Origin: SURF-43 sp964628985
GTDB taxonomy: Bacteria; Chloroflexota; Dehalococcoidia; UBA2979
Direction of reading: 5' to 3'
DNA length: 64,000 nucleotides
Assembly: GCA_964628985.1 (NCBI GenBank)
Contig: CAZVNJ010000003.1
Coordinates: 41,115-105,114, forward strand
Shown here: positions 17,151-26,467 of the stretch, in pieces
Layout of the letters: each line of letters starts with the position of its first letter
Numbering within the stretch: position 1 is the first letter of the stretch
Position numbers and translations under genes: made by a program
Notes under the pieces: model-generated
Told to the model about the DNA's origin: nothing
What the model saw: the letters and a program-made list of their open reading frames with translations, nothing else
The model's database searches: none

Positions 17151-18092
17151 ATGACGACCGCTTCGCCGTTTGCCAACTACCTCGACGAGATGCGCGCGTG
17201 CGCCGAGGCGATCAACCTCACGCCTCGGGAGTTCGTCCAGCCGACGGACCATCACGTGACGCTCAACGGGATCGACTTCCACTACGTAGACTGGGGCAAC
17301 GCGCACCTGCCGCCGCTGGTCCTGTTGCACGGCGGGAGCCTCACGGCGCACACGTGGGACATGGCCGCCCTGCTCCTGCGCGACGAGTACCACGTGATCG
17401 CCCCCGATCAGCGAGGGCACGGTGACACCGGCTGGACCCCGGAGTCGCAGGCCCACGAGGACAACGGTGACCTCATGCTGCGCGACACCGAGGCGTTCAT
17501 CGAGCACCTCGGCTTCCCCCAGGTCATCCTCTGCGGGATGTCGATGGGGGGCATGAACTCGATCCGTTACGCGGCACGACATCCGGAGCGGCTCTCCCGG
17601 TTGATCATCGTGGACATCGCACCGGTCACGATGCGCGAGGGCCTGATGGAGATGGAAGCCTTCCGCGTCGAGACCGAGACGATGAGTCGCTTTGAGGACT
17701 TCCTGGAGCGCGCCATCAAGTTCAACCCGCAGCGCAAGCCGGCTCACCTGAAGTACAGCCTGATGCACTCCCTGAAGCCCACCGCAGACGGGTGGACCTG
17801 GAAGCAGGCGCACCGCGAGCGGCCGAATGTGCAGGACGAGGCCGCGATGAAGGCGGCCGCGCAGAAGCGAGCGGATGCCCTGTGGGCGGACGTGCGGGCG
17901 ATCACGACGCCGACGCTGCTCATGCGGGGATCGATCTCGAAGATCCTCTCACCGGAGGCGGCGGCAGAGACGGTGAAGTCGATGAAGGACGCGGAACTGG
18001 TCGTCATCGAAGGCGCGGGGCACTCGGTGCAAGGCGACCAACCGGCCGCGTTCGCGCGCGAGGCAATGGCCTGGTTGAAGCGTCGCGCTTAG
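17151..18092 (+). CDS. alpha/beta hydrolase
   Basis: This 313-residue alpha/beta-fold protein has HGGSLTAHTWD (oxyanion), GMSMGGM with Ser131 as nucleophile, and a C-terminal EGAGHSVQGDQP with the catalytic His. The acid position reads RGSISKILSPEAA, as in dehalogenase/epoxide-hydrolase-like relatives where the acid may move to another strand. ATG 17151 lies after GGAGACACCG. It is convergent with the Eis-like gene 3 bases away. The substrate is not predictable. Confidence 0.87.
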   Translation: MTTASPFANYLDEMRACAEAINLTPREFVQPTDHHVTLNGIDFHYVDWGNAHLPPLVLLHGGSLTAHTWDMAALLLRDEYHVIAPDQRGHGDTGWTPESQAHEDNGDLMLRDTEAFIEHLGFPQVILCGMSMGGMNSIRYAARHPERLSRLIIVDIAPVTMREGLMEMEAFRVETETMSRFEDFLERAIKFNPQRKPAHLKYSLMHSLKPTADGWTWKQAHRERPNVQDEAAMKAAAQKRADALWADVRAITTPTLLMRGSISKILSPEAAAETVKSMKDAELVVIEGAGHSVQGDQPAAFAREAMAWLKRRA

Positions 18093-18095
18093 CCG

Positions 18096-19328
18096 CTAGA
18101 ACCCCTCGGGCATGTGCGGCGCATAGTCGGTCGCGAAGATCGCGTCCGCCTGTCGCACTGCCGCGGGGTCACCCGTCAGCATCCCAGCCCGTGCAATCCG
18201 CGTCGCCGAGCGGAAGCCCGTCAGGAGCGACGCCAGCGCGTTGATGGACAGGTCGAGGTCGGCGGCGCCGCCCTCGGCTGGTGTCACGCGCGTCTGCCCC
18301 CCGTCCGTTTCGAACCGCCAGACGCCGTCGTTCCACGGCGCGAGGTTGTCGTGCACACGCAGCGTCAGCGCGCCGGCCGCGCTGTACGGGCGGGCTTCGA
18401 GGGCGCGGGGGACATCGATGATCCGCACCCACATCGCGTCGCCCGTGAACCGGCGCAACTCGCGCGGCTCCAGCAGCAGGTCCTGGATCGGATCGTCCGG
18501 TTCCACCTTGTCGAATTTCGCCCGGAAGACGAGGTCGTGCGCGCGCACGTACTCCCAGAGTGCCTTCCGAGCGTCGAGGTCTAGCGCGAAGAGGCCATTG
18601 ACCTCCATCGTCTGGTTCGGGCCAGGCTCACCGGGGATCCAGTTCTCCTTGTTCCGGTAGGCCATGTATCCGCGAGCCTGCCCCGAGGCGTCCTCAGCCA
18701 CGACCACGTGGTAGCGGTCCTTCTTGGCCTCCCACCAGAGGTATTCCCAGCGCCAGGCATCACGGACAGGCACCAGGTTGCGGGGCTTCGCCCACTCGTC
18801 ATAGACACGCTCCGCGACGGCGCGGTCGGCTGTCGAGGCCTGGTCCACCAACCGGACATCACCGTCCCAGGTGAAAGGTTCGCGCAGCCCCATAAAGCGT
18901 GGGTCGGCGTTGTAGGCCACCGCCTCGGAGCCACGTCCGTAGCCAAAACGCTGGTAGATCGCGCCCATCGAGGCCCAGAGCATCACCATCGGCTCGGCCC
19001 GGTCACGGTGCACCGTCATCGCATGCTGCATCAGGCGGCGCAGGTAGCCGCGACGACGGAACTGCGGATAGGTGCCCACCGAGGTGACGCCAGGGATCGA
19101 GGTTGGTCGGCCGTTCAGCCGCACCTGCCAGGGAACCCACTCATAGGTCGTGGTCACCTTTCCGTCGACGAACACGCCGAGTCGACACTCAGCCGGGAGG
19201 GGCGTCGGGATCTCGGCATAGGCACGGATGTCCTCGGCCGAAGGCGCGAAGACATAGGACGGCACCGCGTTGAACGCGGGGATCTCCGCCTCCGTGGCGG
19301 TGCGGATCTCAATGAGTCGCTCGGGCAC
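18096..19328 (-). CDS. Eis-like GNAT N-acetyltransferase
   Basis: This 410-residue protein has a first GNAT domain with the acetyl-CoA loop (SVGTYPQFRRRGYLRRLM, i.e. V-x-x-x-R/Q-R-x-G), a second divergent GNAT domain and a C-terminal SCP2-like domain. This three-part plan is that of Eis family enzymes, which acetylate amines including aminoglycosides and protein lysines. The start is a GTG whose first base is also the last base of the upstream CaiB stop codon (TAGTG), a strong sign of translational coupling. The substrate is unknown. Confidence 0.88.
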   Translation of the reverse strand: MPERLIEIRTATEAEIPAFNAVPSYVFAPSAEDIRAYAEIPTPLPAECRLGVFVDGKVTTTYEWVPWQVRLNGRPTSIPGVTSVGTYPQFRRRGYLRRLMQHAMTVHRDRAEPMVMLWASMGAIYQRFGYGRGSEAVAYNADPRFMGLREPFTWDGDVRLVDQASTADRAVAERVYDEWAKPRNLVPVRDAWRWEYLWWEAKKDRYHVVVAEDASGQARGYMAYRNKENWIPGEPGPNQTMEVNGLFALDLDARKALWEYVRAHDLVFRAKFDKVEPDDPIQDLLLEPRELRRFTGDAMWVRIIDVPRALEARPYSAAGALTLRVHDNLAPWNDGVWRFETDGGQTRVTPAEGGAADLDLSINALASLLTGFRSATRIARAGMLTGDPAAVRQADAIFATDYAPHMPEGF

Positions 19329-21844
19329 TACGAAGGCTGTCCTGACCGGCTCGCCCGCGCCGCCGCGACGCCTGGTTCGCTCCAGACGACGTTGCCCGCC
19401 CGCAGCGCTGCCACCTGTTCGTCGCTGTAGCCAAGTTCGCCGAGCAGCGCGTCCGTGTGCTCCCCTGCCATCGGCCCGGCCGCGAGCGGGACCTGCGTGC
19501 GCCGCAGTCGTACCACTGGGCCGTGCCGGCGGTAGGAGCCGAGGCCGAGGTGCTCGACATTCGCCGTGAACTCGTTCACCTTCATCTGCTCGTCGCGGAA
19601 GAAGAACTCCGCGGGCAGCGGTCCGTCAGCACGCACGCAGCCAATCCCGGCCACGGTGAGGAGCTTCTCCCACTCGTCTGCGGTGTCTGTGCGGAACATC
19701 TCGTCCAGCAGGTGCGTCAGTGCCTCGGCGTTGGCCTCGCGCGCCTCGCGCGTATTGAAGCGCGGGTCCACCGCGAGTTCCGGGCTACCAATTCGGCGAC
19801 AGAAGCGCACCCATTCCTTCTCCAGCATCATGCCGAGGAAGACCCAGCCTTCCTTGCAGGGGTAGAGGCGGTAGAGCGGGCCCGTGCCGTGCAGCCCCTC
19901 GTCGATCGTCGGACGCGGCTCACGGTCTTCGTACCAGAAGAAGTCGTCCGCGTTCGCGTAGGCGTTGGCGCCCATCATGTCGATGAAGATCTCCTGGCCC
20001 CTGCCGGTGCGCTGCTTCGCCCACAGCCCGAGCATGGCCGTGGTCGCCACGACGGCCGAGGTGTTGGGGTCCGGGTTCACCTCATTCGCCTTGAACAGGC
20101 GGCGTGCGCCTTCGCGCAGCACTTTGAGGTCATCTGACACGGGCGGCATCCCGCCGGCCTGGTACTGGGCACCGCCAAGGGCTGCCCCGGGGATCGGGTG
20201 CGTCGCAGGTCTATGCGCACCGGGGCCGTCCGGGCCATAACCGTTCACGTTCACGTAGACGATGCCGGGGTTGATGCGCTTTGCCTGCTCATAGTCCATG
20301 CCCAGGCGCTCGGGCACGCCCGGGCGGAAGTTGTGCACGATGATGTCCGCTCGTGCGATCAATTCGTGCACGACTTTCTGCCCGTCCGGATGCTTGAGGT
20401 CGACCGCGATGCTCTCCTTGCCCGCGTTCGTCTTGAGTGCGCCGAGCGATCCGTTCCCCATCCAGCGCCACGGGTCCCCACCCACCTGCTCCACTTTGAT
20501 CACGCGGGCACCGAGGTCCGCGAGGTGTGAGCAGCCGAGGGGGGCAGCGATGATCGTGGCAAAGTCGAGCACCGTGACGCCCTCGAGCGGCGCACGCGGC
20601 GCCTGCTGGCCGACGGTTGACTGCCAGGCCGGGCGCCGGGGCTCGCCAAGGATCGACATCGTGTGCTGGCCGACGGCCGGGATCTCGCCTCGGACCGCGC
20701 CGGGCGTCTCCGTGAGGCGCGCCACCAGCCCGATCTGGCGCATCGGTGGGCGCTCATGCTTTACGTCGCCGTAAAAGCCCAGGACCGCCTCCATCACCGA
20801 GGTCGCGGACTTCAGTCGCGAGCCGCGCGGATCCTTCAGTTCAACGACGTGCCCGTTCATCGCCACGTCTGGATCATCGAGCGCTTCCTGCGTCGTGTGG
20901 TACGGATGCGCTACGACGCCGCCGTTCGCGATGAAGATTTCCATCCACTCGTCAATGGTCTTGGTGCGCATGTGCGCCAGCATCCGGTCACGGAAGGCCT
21001 CGCGGACCTCTTCCTTCCAGGTGGCCGGCGAGCCCTCGTGCTCACCGTCCGCATAGATGTCGACGAGGTCGGCCGCCGCGACGAAGTTGTCAAAGAGATG
21101 CTGGAGCAGGTTCCCCATCTGGATCCAGCGGCCGTCCTTCGTGGCGGCAGGGTGGTAGTTGATCGTCGGCATCGTCGGCGGCGGAGGGGCCGGCCACTTC
21201 TCCGGCTCGCGCTCACGCAGCGAGGTCATCAGCAGCCCGCCCATGTCGTACGACATCAGCCCCTGCAGGAGGCTCGTCTCCAGGTATTGCCCGTAGCCCA
21301 GTCGCTCGCGCGCGACCAGGCCTGCGAGGATCCCAGTGATGGCGGCCTGCGATGCTGCATGCGAGGCGACTTGCACCGCGGCGAACTGTGGCCCCGGACG
21401 TGGGGCTACTCCGGAGAACGCCATCATCCGCCCGGCCTTCGCGGCCACCACGCCCTCGTAGCCCGGATACCCGACGTACGGCCCATAGGGTCCGAACCCC
21501 GAGATGTTGCAGTACACAATGCCGGGGTTTCGATAGGCCAGGACGTCATAATCGCAGCCGAGGTCCACGGCGGCCTGGCCCCGGAACGACGTCACGACCA
21601 CGTCGGCGGTCTCGACGAGCAGCGCGAGGCGCTGCTGCTCCACCTCGCGCTTGAGGTCCAGCTCGACTGAGCGCTTGCCCCGGAGCCACATCGGTGCGGA
21701 TGGCATGAAACGGAATGGGTCACCGCCCGGCCGCTCGATCTTGATCACGTCAGCGCCGAAGTCCGCGAGCACCATCGTCGTCATCCCACCAACCGGACCA
21801 TTGGTGAGGTCGATCACGCGGATGTTGTCGAGTGGTCCCGGCAT
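19328..21844 (-). CDS. tandem-fused CaiB/BaiF (class III) CoA-transferase
   Basis: The 838 residues form two consecutive CaiB-family units. The first starts PGPLDNIRVIDLTNGPVGG and the second at about residue 450 with LEGVTVLDFATIIAAPLG. Each has the ADxGADVIKIE-type strand and a VxNFR-like segment. Class III CoA-transferases move CoA between carboxylic acids via an aspartyl-CoA intermediate. Here the usual catalytic Asp position is Glu130 in the first unit (PGYEG) and His549 in the second (PATHP). ATG 21844 follows AAGGAGA. It is coupled to the Eis-like gene downstream. The fusion may act as a pseudo-dimer, and its substrates are unknown. Confidence 0.9.
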   Translation of the reverse strand: MPGPLDNIRVIDLTNGPVGGMTTMVLADFGADVIKIERPGGDPFRFMPSAPMWLRGKRSVELDLKREVEQQRLALLVETADVVVTSFRGQAAVDLGCDYDVLAYRNPGIVYCNISGFGPYGPYVGYPGYEGVVAAKAGRMMAFSGVAPRPGPQFAAVQVASHAASQAAITGILAGLVARERLGYGQYLETSLLQGLMSYDMGGLLMTSLREREPEKWPAPPPPTMPTINYHPAATKDGRWIQMGNLLQHLFDNFVAAADLVDIYADGEHEGSPATWKEEVREAFRDRMLAHMRTKTIDEWMEIFIANGGVVAHPYHTTQEALDDPDVAMNGHVVELKDPRGSRLKSATSVMEAVLGFYGDVKHERPPMRQIGLVARLTETPGAVRGEIPAVGQHTMSILGEPRRPAWQSTVGQQAPRAPLEGVTVLDFATIIAAPLGCSHLADLGARVIKVEQVGGDPWRWMGNGSLGALKTNAGKESIAVDLKHPDGQKVVHELIARADIIVHNFRPGVPERLGMDYEQAKRINPGIVYVNVNGYGPDGPGAHRPATHPIPGAALGGAQYQAGGMPPVSDDLKVLREGARRLFKANEVNPDPNTSAVVATTAMLGLWAKQRTGRGQEIFIDMMGANAYANADDFFWYEDREPRPTIDEGLHGTGPLYRLYPCKEGWVFLGMMLEKEWVRFCRRIGSPELAVDPRFNTREAREANAEALTHLLDEMFRTDTADEWEKLLTVAGIGCVRADGPLPAEFFFRDEQMKVNEFTANVEHLGLGSYRRHGPVVRLRRTQVPLAAGPMAGEHTDALLGELGYSDEQVAALRAGNVVWSEPGVAAARASRSGQPS

Positions 21845-21965
21845 CGCAGTCTCCTTGCCCGCTATCTCCGGGGCGGGCCGCAGTGTACCGGAGGCGGCCC
21901 CGGGTGGCATGGATACGGCATCGTGAGAGCCCGGACCCATAGAAGATGCACGCCGACCGAGGGTT

Positions 21966-23012
21966 TCATCGGATCGCCGTCACCATCTCACTCCCTGGCA
22001 GCGATGCCGCCGCTGCCCCGATCGCCTGTGTCAGCGTGTCGAACTGCGGCGCGACGGCAGCCATGTTGCGGCCGGCTACCAGACGCCGCGCGATGGCCCG
22101 GGCGAGGTCCCCCGCATGCGCAGTCGCGCGTACCTCGCGGAACCCGGCAGCGCGGAGCGCATCCACGAGCCACGCGGTCGTCCAGCGCTGAGACTCAACG
22201 ACCAGCGAGGCCGTCGCCAGCGGCGCGAGCCGCGCAAACAGCGGCTCGCCTAGCAGAGAGCCCGTCCGGAGCAGCGTCTCGCCGTACGCGCGCGGTTCCT
22301 TTGCGCTCGCGATGAGCGCCTCCCGGTGGGCCTCTGCAGCCGGCCCCGCCGCCGGGAGCACCAGCAGGTAGCGCCGCTCGCGCGCTGGCTGCTGTGACCG
22401 ACGGGAGTACAGGTAGAGCAGCCCGTCCACCACCTCGGTCAACGCCACCGTCTCGATCTCAGGCGCCGGCAGTCGCCAAACCTGGTAGGACGCACGCAGC
22501 ATGCCGCCCGCACGCAGCACCCGCGCGATCTCCTCGAAGGCGGCCAGCGGGCGTAGCGTCTCCTCCAGCGATGCTGCAGCGGTGACCAGGTCCACGCTGC
22601 CCGAAGCGAAGGGCAGCGCCTCCGCCGACGCCGTGAGGGACGAGATGTTCCGCACGCCAAGGCGGGACGCGTTCGCAGCACAGACTGCCGTGCGCAGCGG
22701 CGCCGGGTCGACGCCGACCACGTGCGCATGCGGCAGCGCCTGCGCCAGCGGGATCGAGGGCCATCCGTCGCCGGGGCCAATGTCGACCACCGTCCCCGCG
22801 TCCGACACCGCCGACGCGTAGTCAGCCACCCGCGCGGCCGCAGCCCAGTGGTCCTCGCGCTGCGGGTCGTAGGGCACATCGACCGCGGGGAGGTTCCCAC
22901 TCGTCCACAGCCGTGTGCGCTGGTAGATGGCCCGAGCAGCGTCACTCGCCTCGGGGGGAGCGATGGAGTGCCAGAGCCGCTCGAGCGGCAGGAGGTCGTC
23001 GCTGAGGGACAT
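21966..23012 (-). CDS. class I SAM-dependent methyltransferase
   Basis: This 348-residue protein has the Rossmann-like SAM motif VVDIGPGDGWPSIPLA (motif I), an acidic end of strand 2 in VVGVDPAPLR, a LPFASGSVDLVTAAASLEE stretch (motifs II/III) and a typical FEEIARVLRAGGMLR post-motif. It methylates an unknown small molecule or macromolecule. ATG 23012 is preferred over the TTG just before it. An intrinsic terminator of the upstream MaoC genes separates it from them, so it is a separate unit. Confidence 0.85.
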   Translation of the reverse strand: MSLSDDLLPLERLWHSIAPPEASDAARAIYQRTRLWTSGNLPAVDVPYDPQREDHWAAAARVADYASAVSDAGTVVDIGPGDGWPSIPLAQALPHAHVVGVDPAPLRTAVCAANASRLGVRNISSLTASAEALPFASGSVDLVTAAASLEETLRPLAAFEEIARVLRAGGMLRASYQVWRLPAPEIETVALTEVVDGLLYLYSRRSQQPARERRYLLVLPAAGPAAEAHREALIASAKEPRAYGETLLRTGSLLGEPLFARLAPLATASLVVESQRWTTAWLVDALRAAGFREVRATAHAGDLARAIARRLVAGRNMAAVAPQFDTLTQAIGAAAASLPGSEMVTAIR

Positions 23013-23020
23013 CAATGCGT

Positions 23021-23064
23021 GATAACAGAAGGGCGGCCGCCGCGCATTCGCGCGAGGGCCGCCC
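23021..23064 (-). terminator. intrinsic terminator after the MaoC pair
   Basis: GGGCGGCC (23031-23038) pairs with GGCCGCCC (23057-23064), with further CGCG pairing inside. Reading the minus strand, the stem is followed by TTCTGTTATC, a short T-rich run. It lies 20 bases past the MaoC stop. Confidence 0.6.
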
Positions 23065-23083
23065 AGACTTCCGTGGCCGCGGC

Positions 23084-23506
23084 CTACGGGTCGATGCGCG
23101 CCGAGGCTGTGCCCTGCACCACTTCCTTGCCGTCCTGGTTGACGGTGCTCAACTTCAGGTCCACGAAGTGCTGCCCGCCTTCGGAGCGGACTGCCTCCAC
23201 CTCGGCCTTCGCGGTCAGCGTGTCGCCGGGGAAGACCTGGGACACGAACCTCACGCCGAACTTGGTGAGGCGGCCGTCGCCGACGTAGTTCGTGAGCATG
23301 GTGCCGGTCAAGCCCATCGAGAGCATCCCGTGGGCAAAGATCGAGGGGTACCCCGCGACCTGCGTCGTAAACACTTCGTCGGTGTGCAACGGGTTGTAGT
23401 CGCCGGAGGCGCCGGCGTACTGGACGATCTGCGTGCGGCTGAGTTCTCGCACCACAACTTCCTCGTGGGTGTCGCCGACCTTCAACTGGCTCGCCTTGAG
23501 CGGCAT
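23084..23506 (-). CDS. MaoC-like (R)-hydratase subunit
   Basis: This 140-residue hot-dog protein has the R-specific hydratase signature YAGASGDYNPLHTDEVF (the A-S-G-D-x-N-P-x-H motif, with Asp and His as the catalytic pair), then SIFAHGMLSMG. It hydrates 2-enoyl-CoA to the 3-hydroxyacyl-CoA. It starts 10 bases after the partner gene at 23517-24023, which has the degenerate N-terminal hot-dog. Together they form the two-subunit arrangement seen in HadAB-type and actinobacterial CoA dehydratases. Confidence 0.92.
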   Translation of the reverse strand: MPLKASQLKVGDTHEEVVVRELSRTQIVQYAGASGDYNPLHTDEVFTTQVAGYPSIFAHGMLSMGLTGTMLTNYVGDGRLTKFGVRFVSQVFPGDTLTAKAEVEAVRSEGGQHFVDLKLSTVNQDGKEVVQGTASARIDP

Positions 23507-23516
23507 CGAGGTCCCC

Positions 23517-24023
23517 CTAACCCTGCGCGACCGGGCGCTCGGTTTGCACACCGACCGACCGTGCTGTGATGACGAGGTTGTTGTCCTGGTCGTAGTACTC
23601 CGTGATCGACTCGGAGAACTTCAGTTTGCCGGCGCGTCGGCCCTCGGCCTCCCACGTCTTGCCCGGCTTGGTCACCGAGTGGAGGACGTCACCGGGCTTC
23701 AGGTGGCGGTGATACTCATAGTGCTGCTCGGCGTGCAGCCCAGAGCCACCCCCGCCGCCACGAGGCGCCTGCTCCGCCGGCGGTTCGGCGTTGCTCCCGC
23801 TCGGCGTCTTGCCGGAGCCGTGCCAGCGCTCGCCGATCTTGGGGCGGAGGCCGTAGTTCGGCTCGAATTGCGCCGAAGCCTGCACGAACGTCGGCGGGGC
23901 GATGATGCCGCCAGGTTCGGTCTTCTTTGCCGCTTCTTCGTCGTAGTAGATCGGGTTCTTGTCACCGACCGCCCGCGCGAACAGCAAGATGTGCCCGGCT
24001 TCCACCGGGAATCGATCGACCAT
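23517..24023 (-). CDS. FAS1-like/MaoC N-terminal dehydratase partner subunit
   Basis: This 168-residue hot-dog domain protein lacks the catalytic D-x-N-P-x-H set but has the partner-subunit pattern: FARAVGDKNPIYYDEEAA, IIAPPTF, and EQHYEYHRHLKPGDVL. These MaoC_dehydrat_N proteins shape the acyl pocket for the catalytic subunit. A Gly-rich insert near residues 95-101 is unusual. ATG 24023 has AGGAGG upstream. The catalytic partner follows 10 bases downstream. Confidence 0.88.
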   Translation of the reverse strand: MVDRFPVEAGHILLFARAVGDKNPIYYDEEAAKKTEPGGIIAPPTFVQASAQFEPNYGLRPKIGERWHGSGKTPSGSNAEPPAEQAPRGGGGGSGLHAEQHYEYHRHLKPGDVLHSVTKPGKTWEAEGRRAGKLKFSESITEYYDQDNNLVITARSVGVQTERPVAQG

Positions 24024-24156
24024 GTAAGGCCTCCTCGAATGCAGTCGTCCCATCGAGGTGGACGCCGCCGCTGCTGGATCGCGCGGCATCGTAGCGTCCA
24101 GACGGCCGCGATGCGTTCGTGGGCGCGCAATCTCGAACGGGCAATCGAGGGGCCAG

Positions 24157-24270
24157 CTAGAAGAGCCCGCCCGTACGCACCCACCGCTCGATCCCGTACA
24201 GCACCAGGAGCGCTGCGCCGATCGCGAGCCACTTCCAGTAGTACTTGCCGGGATCTTCGAGGAGGTTCAC
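24157..24270 (-). CDS. small single-span membrane protein (37 residues)
   Basis: A GTG at 24270, 5 bases past the stop of the FAD oxidoreductase gene, opens a 37-residue frame. It contains one hydrophobic span (WLAIGAALLVLYGIERWV) flanked by a KYYWK cluster and a basic WVRTGG end. The composition and amphipathic ends look like a real single-pass peptide, and its placement suggests translational coupling. No family was recognised, and it could be a chance frame. Confidence 0.45.
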   Translation of the reverse strand: MNLLEDPGKYYWKWLAIGAALLVLYGIERWVRTGGLF

Positions 24271-24275
24271 AGCGC

Positions 24276-25433
24276 TCAGCCTAGCGCCTCGTCCACGACA
24301 CGTGCGATTGGCAGGCTCGCCGTCAGGCCCGGAGACTCGATTCCGCCCAGGTGCACATACCCACGGTCGTGCCAGATGAGGAAATCCACCAGACCCTGCC
24401 CTGGCCGCTGGACCTTCGGACGGTACCCCACCTGGCCCGGCGCAATCTGGTCCGCCTGCAGGCCCGGCAGGAAGCGACGGCCGGCTGCCAGAAACCGCTC
24501 GCGCCACTCGGGCTCGTCCGCCTGTCGGTAGTCCAGGACCGCGTCCGGGGGCAGCCACTCGGTGGACGGGCCGAGGTGCGCCCCACCGTCGGTATCGACG
24601 GTCAGGTGGAGGCCCAGGCCGCCGGCCTGGTGCTCCGGAAGCGGGTAGACCGGCCTCGATACCATCCGCGCCACCTGCGGGTCCACGATGTCGTAGTAAC
24701 GACCGCTGTTCGCCAGCTGACGGAGCACCGGCACTTCGACGCCATCGCACTCGCCGCCGTCGAGCGGGTAGCCAAGCGCCGTGGCGAGCGCCGGCGCCCC
24801 ATGCCCCGCACTGTTCACCAGCGCTCCGCACGTGATGCTGCTCCGCTGGCCGTCGGCATCCTCCAGACCGATCCGAAATCCGCCTGAGATCCGTGCGGCT
24901 TCGACCACCCGGTGCTGGTAGACGACGAGCGCTCCGCGTTCGCGGGCGGCGCCCTCGTAGGAACGCGTCAGGGCGGCGGCATCCACCACCCCGGTGGAGG
25001 GCGACCAGATCGCCTCGACGGTGGGGACGTATGGTTCCAGAACGCGCGCCTGTTCGCCGGTCATCCGCTCGATGCCGCGCACCCCATTCGCGCTCGCCTG
25101 CCGCCACACGTCCTCGAGCCCGTCCCGCTCCGCCTCGGAGAGTGCGACGATGAGTTTCCCGCAGCGCAGGACGGGGACGTGGTGCGCGTCCGCCCACTCG
25201 TAGATGAGCGGGTTTCCCTCCCAGCAGAGCGTGTGCTTCAGCGATCCCGTCTCGTAGTAGATCGAGGCGTGCACCACGCCGGAGTTGTGCGACGAGGTCT
25301 CCCGGCCAAACCCCTCGTGTCGCTCCAGCACGAGGACGGAGCGGCTGCGCGACAGCCGTTCGGCGATCGCCAGGCCGACGACCCCGGCGCCGACGACGAC
25401 CACCTCCGCATCGTGTGGCGCGTCCGAGGTCAC
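24276..25433 (-). CDS. FAD-dependent oxidoreductase, L-2-hydroxyglutarate oxidase (LhgO/DAO) type
   Basis: This 385-residue protein has an N-terminal FAD site VVVGAGVVGLAIAERL with the dinucleotide-binding glycines and LERHEGFGRETSSHNSGVVHA. This H-N-S-G-V-x-H pattern is typical of L-2-hydroxyacid/glycerol-3-phosphate-type DAO-family oxidases. It ends with a second FAD contact, LGGIESPGLTASL. The likely reaction is oxidation of a 2-hydroxy acid to a keto acid, feeding quinone or oxygen. The GTG start overlaps the upstream nucleotidyltransferase stop as GTGA. Confidence 0.88.
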   Translation of the reverse strand: MTSDAPHDAEVVVVGAGVVGLAIAERLSRSRSVLVLERHEGFGRETSSHNSGVVHASIYYETGSLKHTLCWEGNPLIYEWADAHHVPVLRCGKLIVALSEAERDGLEDVWRQASANGVRGIERMTGEQARVLEPYVPTVEAIWSPSTGVVDAAALTRSYEGAARERGALVVYQHRVVEAARISGGFRIGLEDADGQRSSITCGALVNSAGHGAPALATALGYPLDGGECDGVEVPVLRQLANSGRYYDIVDPQVARMVSRPVYPLPEHQAGGLGLHLTVDTDGGAHLGPSTEWLPPDAVLDYRQADEPEWRERFLAAGRRFLPGLQADQIAPGQVGYRPKVQRPGQGLVDFLIWHDRGYVHLGGIESPGLTASLPIARVVDEALG

Positions 25434-26368
25434 ACGGATGTCCGGACGCCGTCGGCGGTGATCACCTCGCCACTCGCCACTACGTCCTCGAGTCGCGCCC
25501 CGGGGGCAACGAGGACGTCTCGAAGGGTGCAGTTCCTCAAGCGCGCCCCCGCGCCGACGACGACGTTCATCCCCAGCGTGCACCCCTCGACCGTGGCGTC
25601 CGGTGCGACCAGTGCGGGAAGGTCCAGCAGCGCGCGCTGCGTGGCGAGGAGGCTGGCCAGGGTGCCGGTATCGAGCCACTCCCCGCGGTACTCGGCGCCG
25701 CCCATCGGAAAGCCCTCGGCATGCATCGAGGCAAGCGTGCCGCTCAGTTCAACCTCGCCGCGGACACTCACTGCGGGATTGGCACGCAGGCGTTCGATCG
25801 CGCGCGGCGAGACCATCCAGATCCCCACGAGCGCGAGGTTTGAGCGCGGCTCGGCAGGCTTCTCCTCCAGGTGCAAGACGCGCTCTCCATCCAGCACCAC
25901 GATCCCCATCTCGCGAGGACGGTCAGTTTCATGCAGGACGTACCAGGCGTCGTTGCCCGACGCGAGGAACGCCCGCACCTGTTCGTGGAGGTTTCCCGGT
26001 AGTTCTTCGCCCCCGCGCAGCACGGTGTCCACCGCTGCCACGACCACGTGGCGCCCGTCCAGGAGCGAGCCAGCCGCGAGCAGGGCGTCCCCCGACCCTT
26101 TCGGCTCTTGCTGCACGGCGAAATGCAACGTCATCCCCGGCGGGGCGGCCGCCCGCGCGACTGGCTCCGTACGATCATCCTGAGGGCCCACGACCACCAC
26201 CACCTCGTTGATGCCCGCTGAGGACAGCAGGTCCATGGAGTAAGCGATCAGGGGGCGGTTGAGGAGCGGGATCAGCGACTTCGGCATGCCCTCGGACAGC
26301 GGGCGCAGACGCGTGGCCCGACCTCCCGTGAGGACGACGCCCAATGGTGGGGATTGGAATTCAGGCAT
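25430..26368 (-). CDS. sugar-phosphate nucleotidyltransferase
   Basis: This 312-residue protein has an N-terminal nucleotidyltransferase domain with GGRATRLRPLSEGMPKSLIPLLNRP, the G-x-G-T-R-x-P-x-T-x-x-x-P-K loop with Ala in place of one Gly, and VVAAVDTV carrying the metal Asp. A C-terminal left-handed beta-helix follows (hexapeptide-like repeats such as GCTLGMNVVVGAGARLRNCTL). It forms an NDP-sugar from a sugar-1-phosphate; glucose-1-P thymidylyl- or mannose-1-P guanylyl-transfer cannot be told apart. It is coupled by GTGA overlap to the FAD oxidoreductase, an unexpected partner. Confidence 0.87.
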   Translation of the reverse strand: MPEFQSPPLGVVLTGGRATRLRPLSEGMPKSLIPLLNRPLIAYSMDLLSSAGINEVVVVVGPQDDRTEPVARAAAPPGMTLHFAVQQEPKGSGDALLAAGSLLDGRHVVVAAVDTVLRGGEELPGNLHEQVRAFLASGNDAWYVLHETDRPREMGIVVLDGERVLHLEEKPAEPRSNLALVGIWMVSPRAIERLRANPAVSVRGEVELSGTLASMHAEGFPMGGAEYRGEWLDTGTLASLLATQRALLDLPALVAPDATVEGCTLGMNVVVGAGARLRNCTLRDVLVAPGARLEDVVASGEVITADGVRTSV

Positions 26369-26467
26369 CGGGTTCCTTCCGGGCGACAACCCTTGGCTGA
26401 TACTGGCGACACTACTCGCTCGCAAGACCCGTCCAGCAGGCCCACAGCCGATCCCTCGGCTCTCCCT

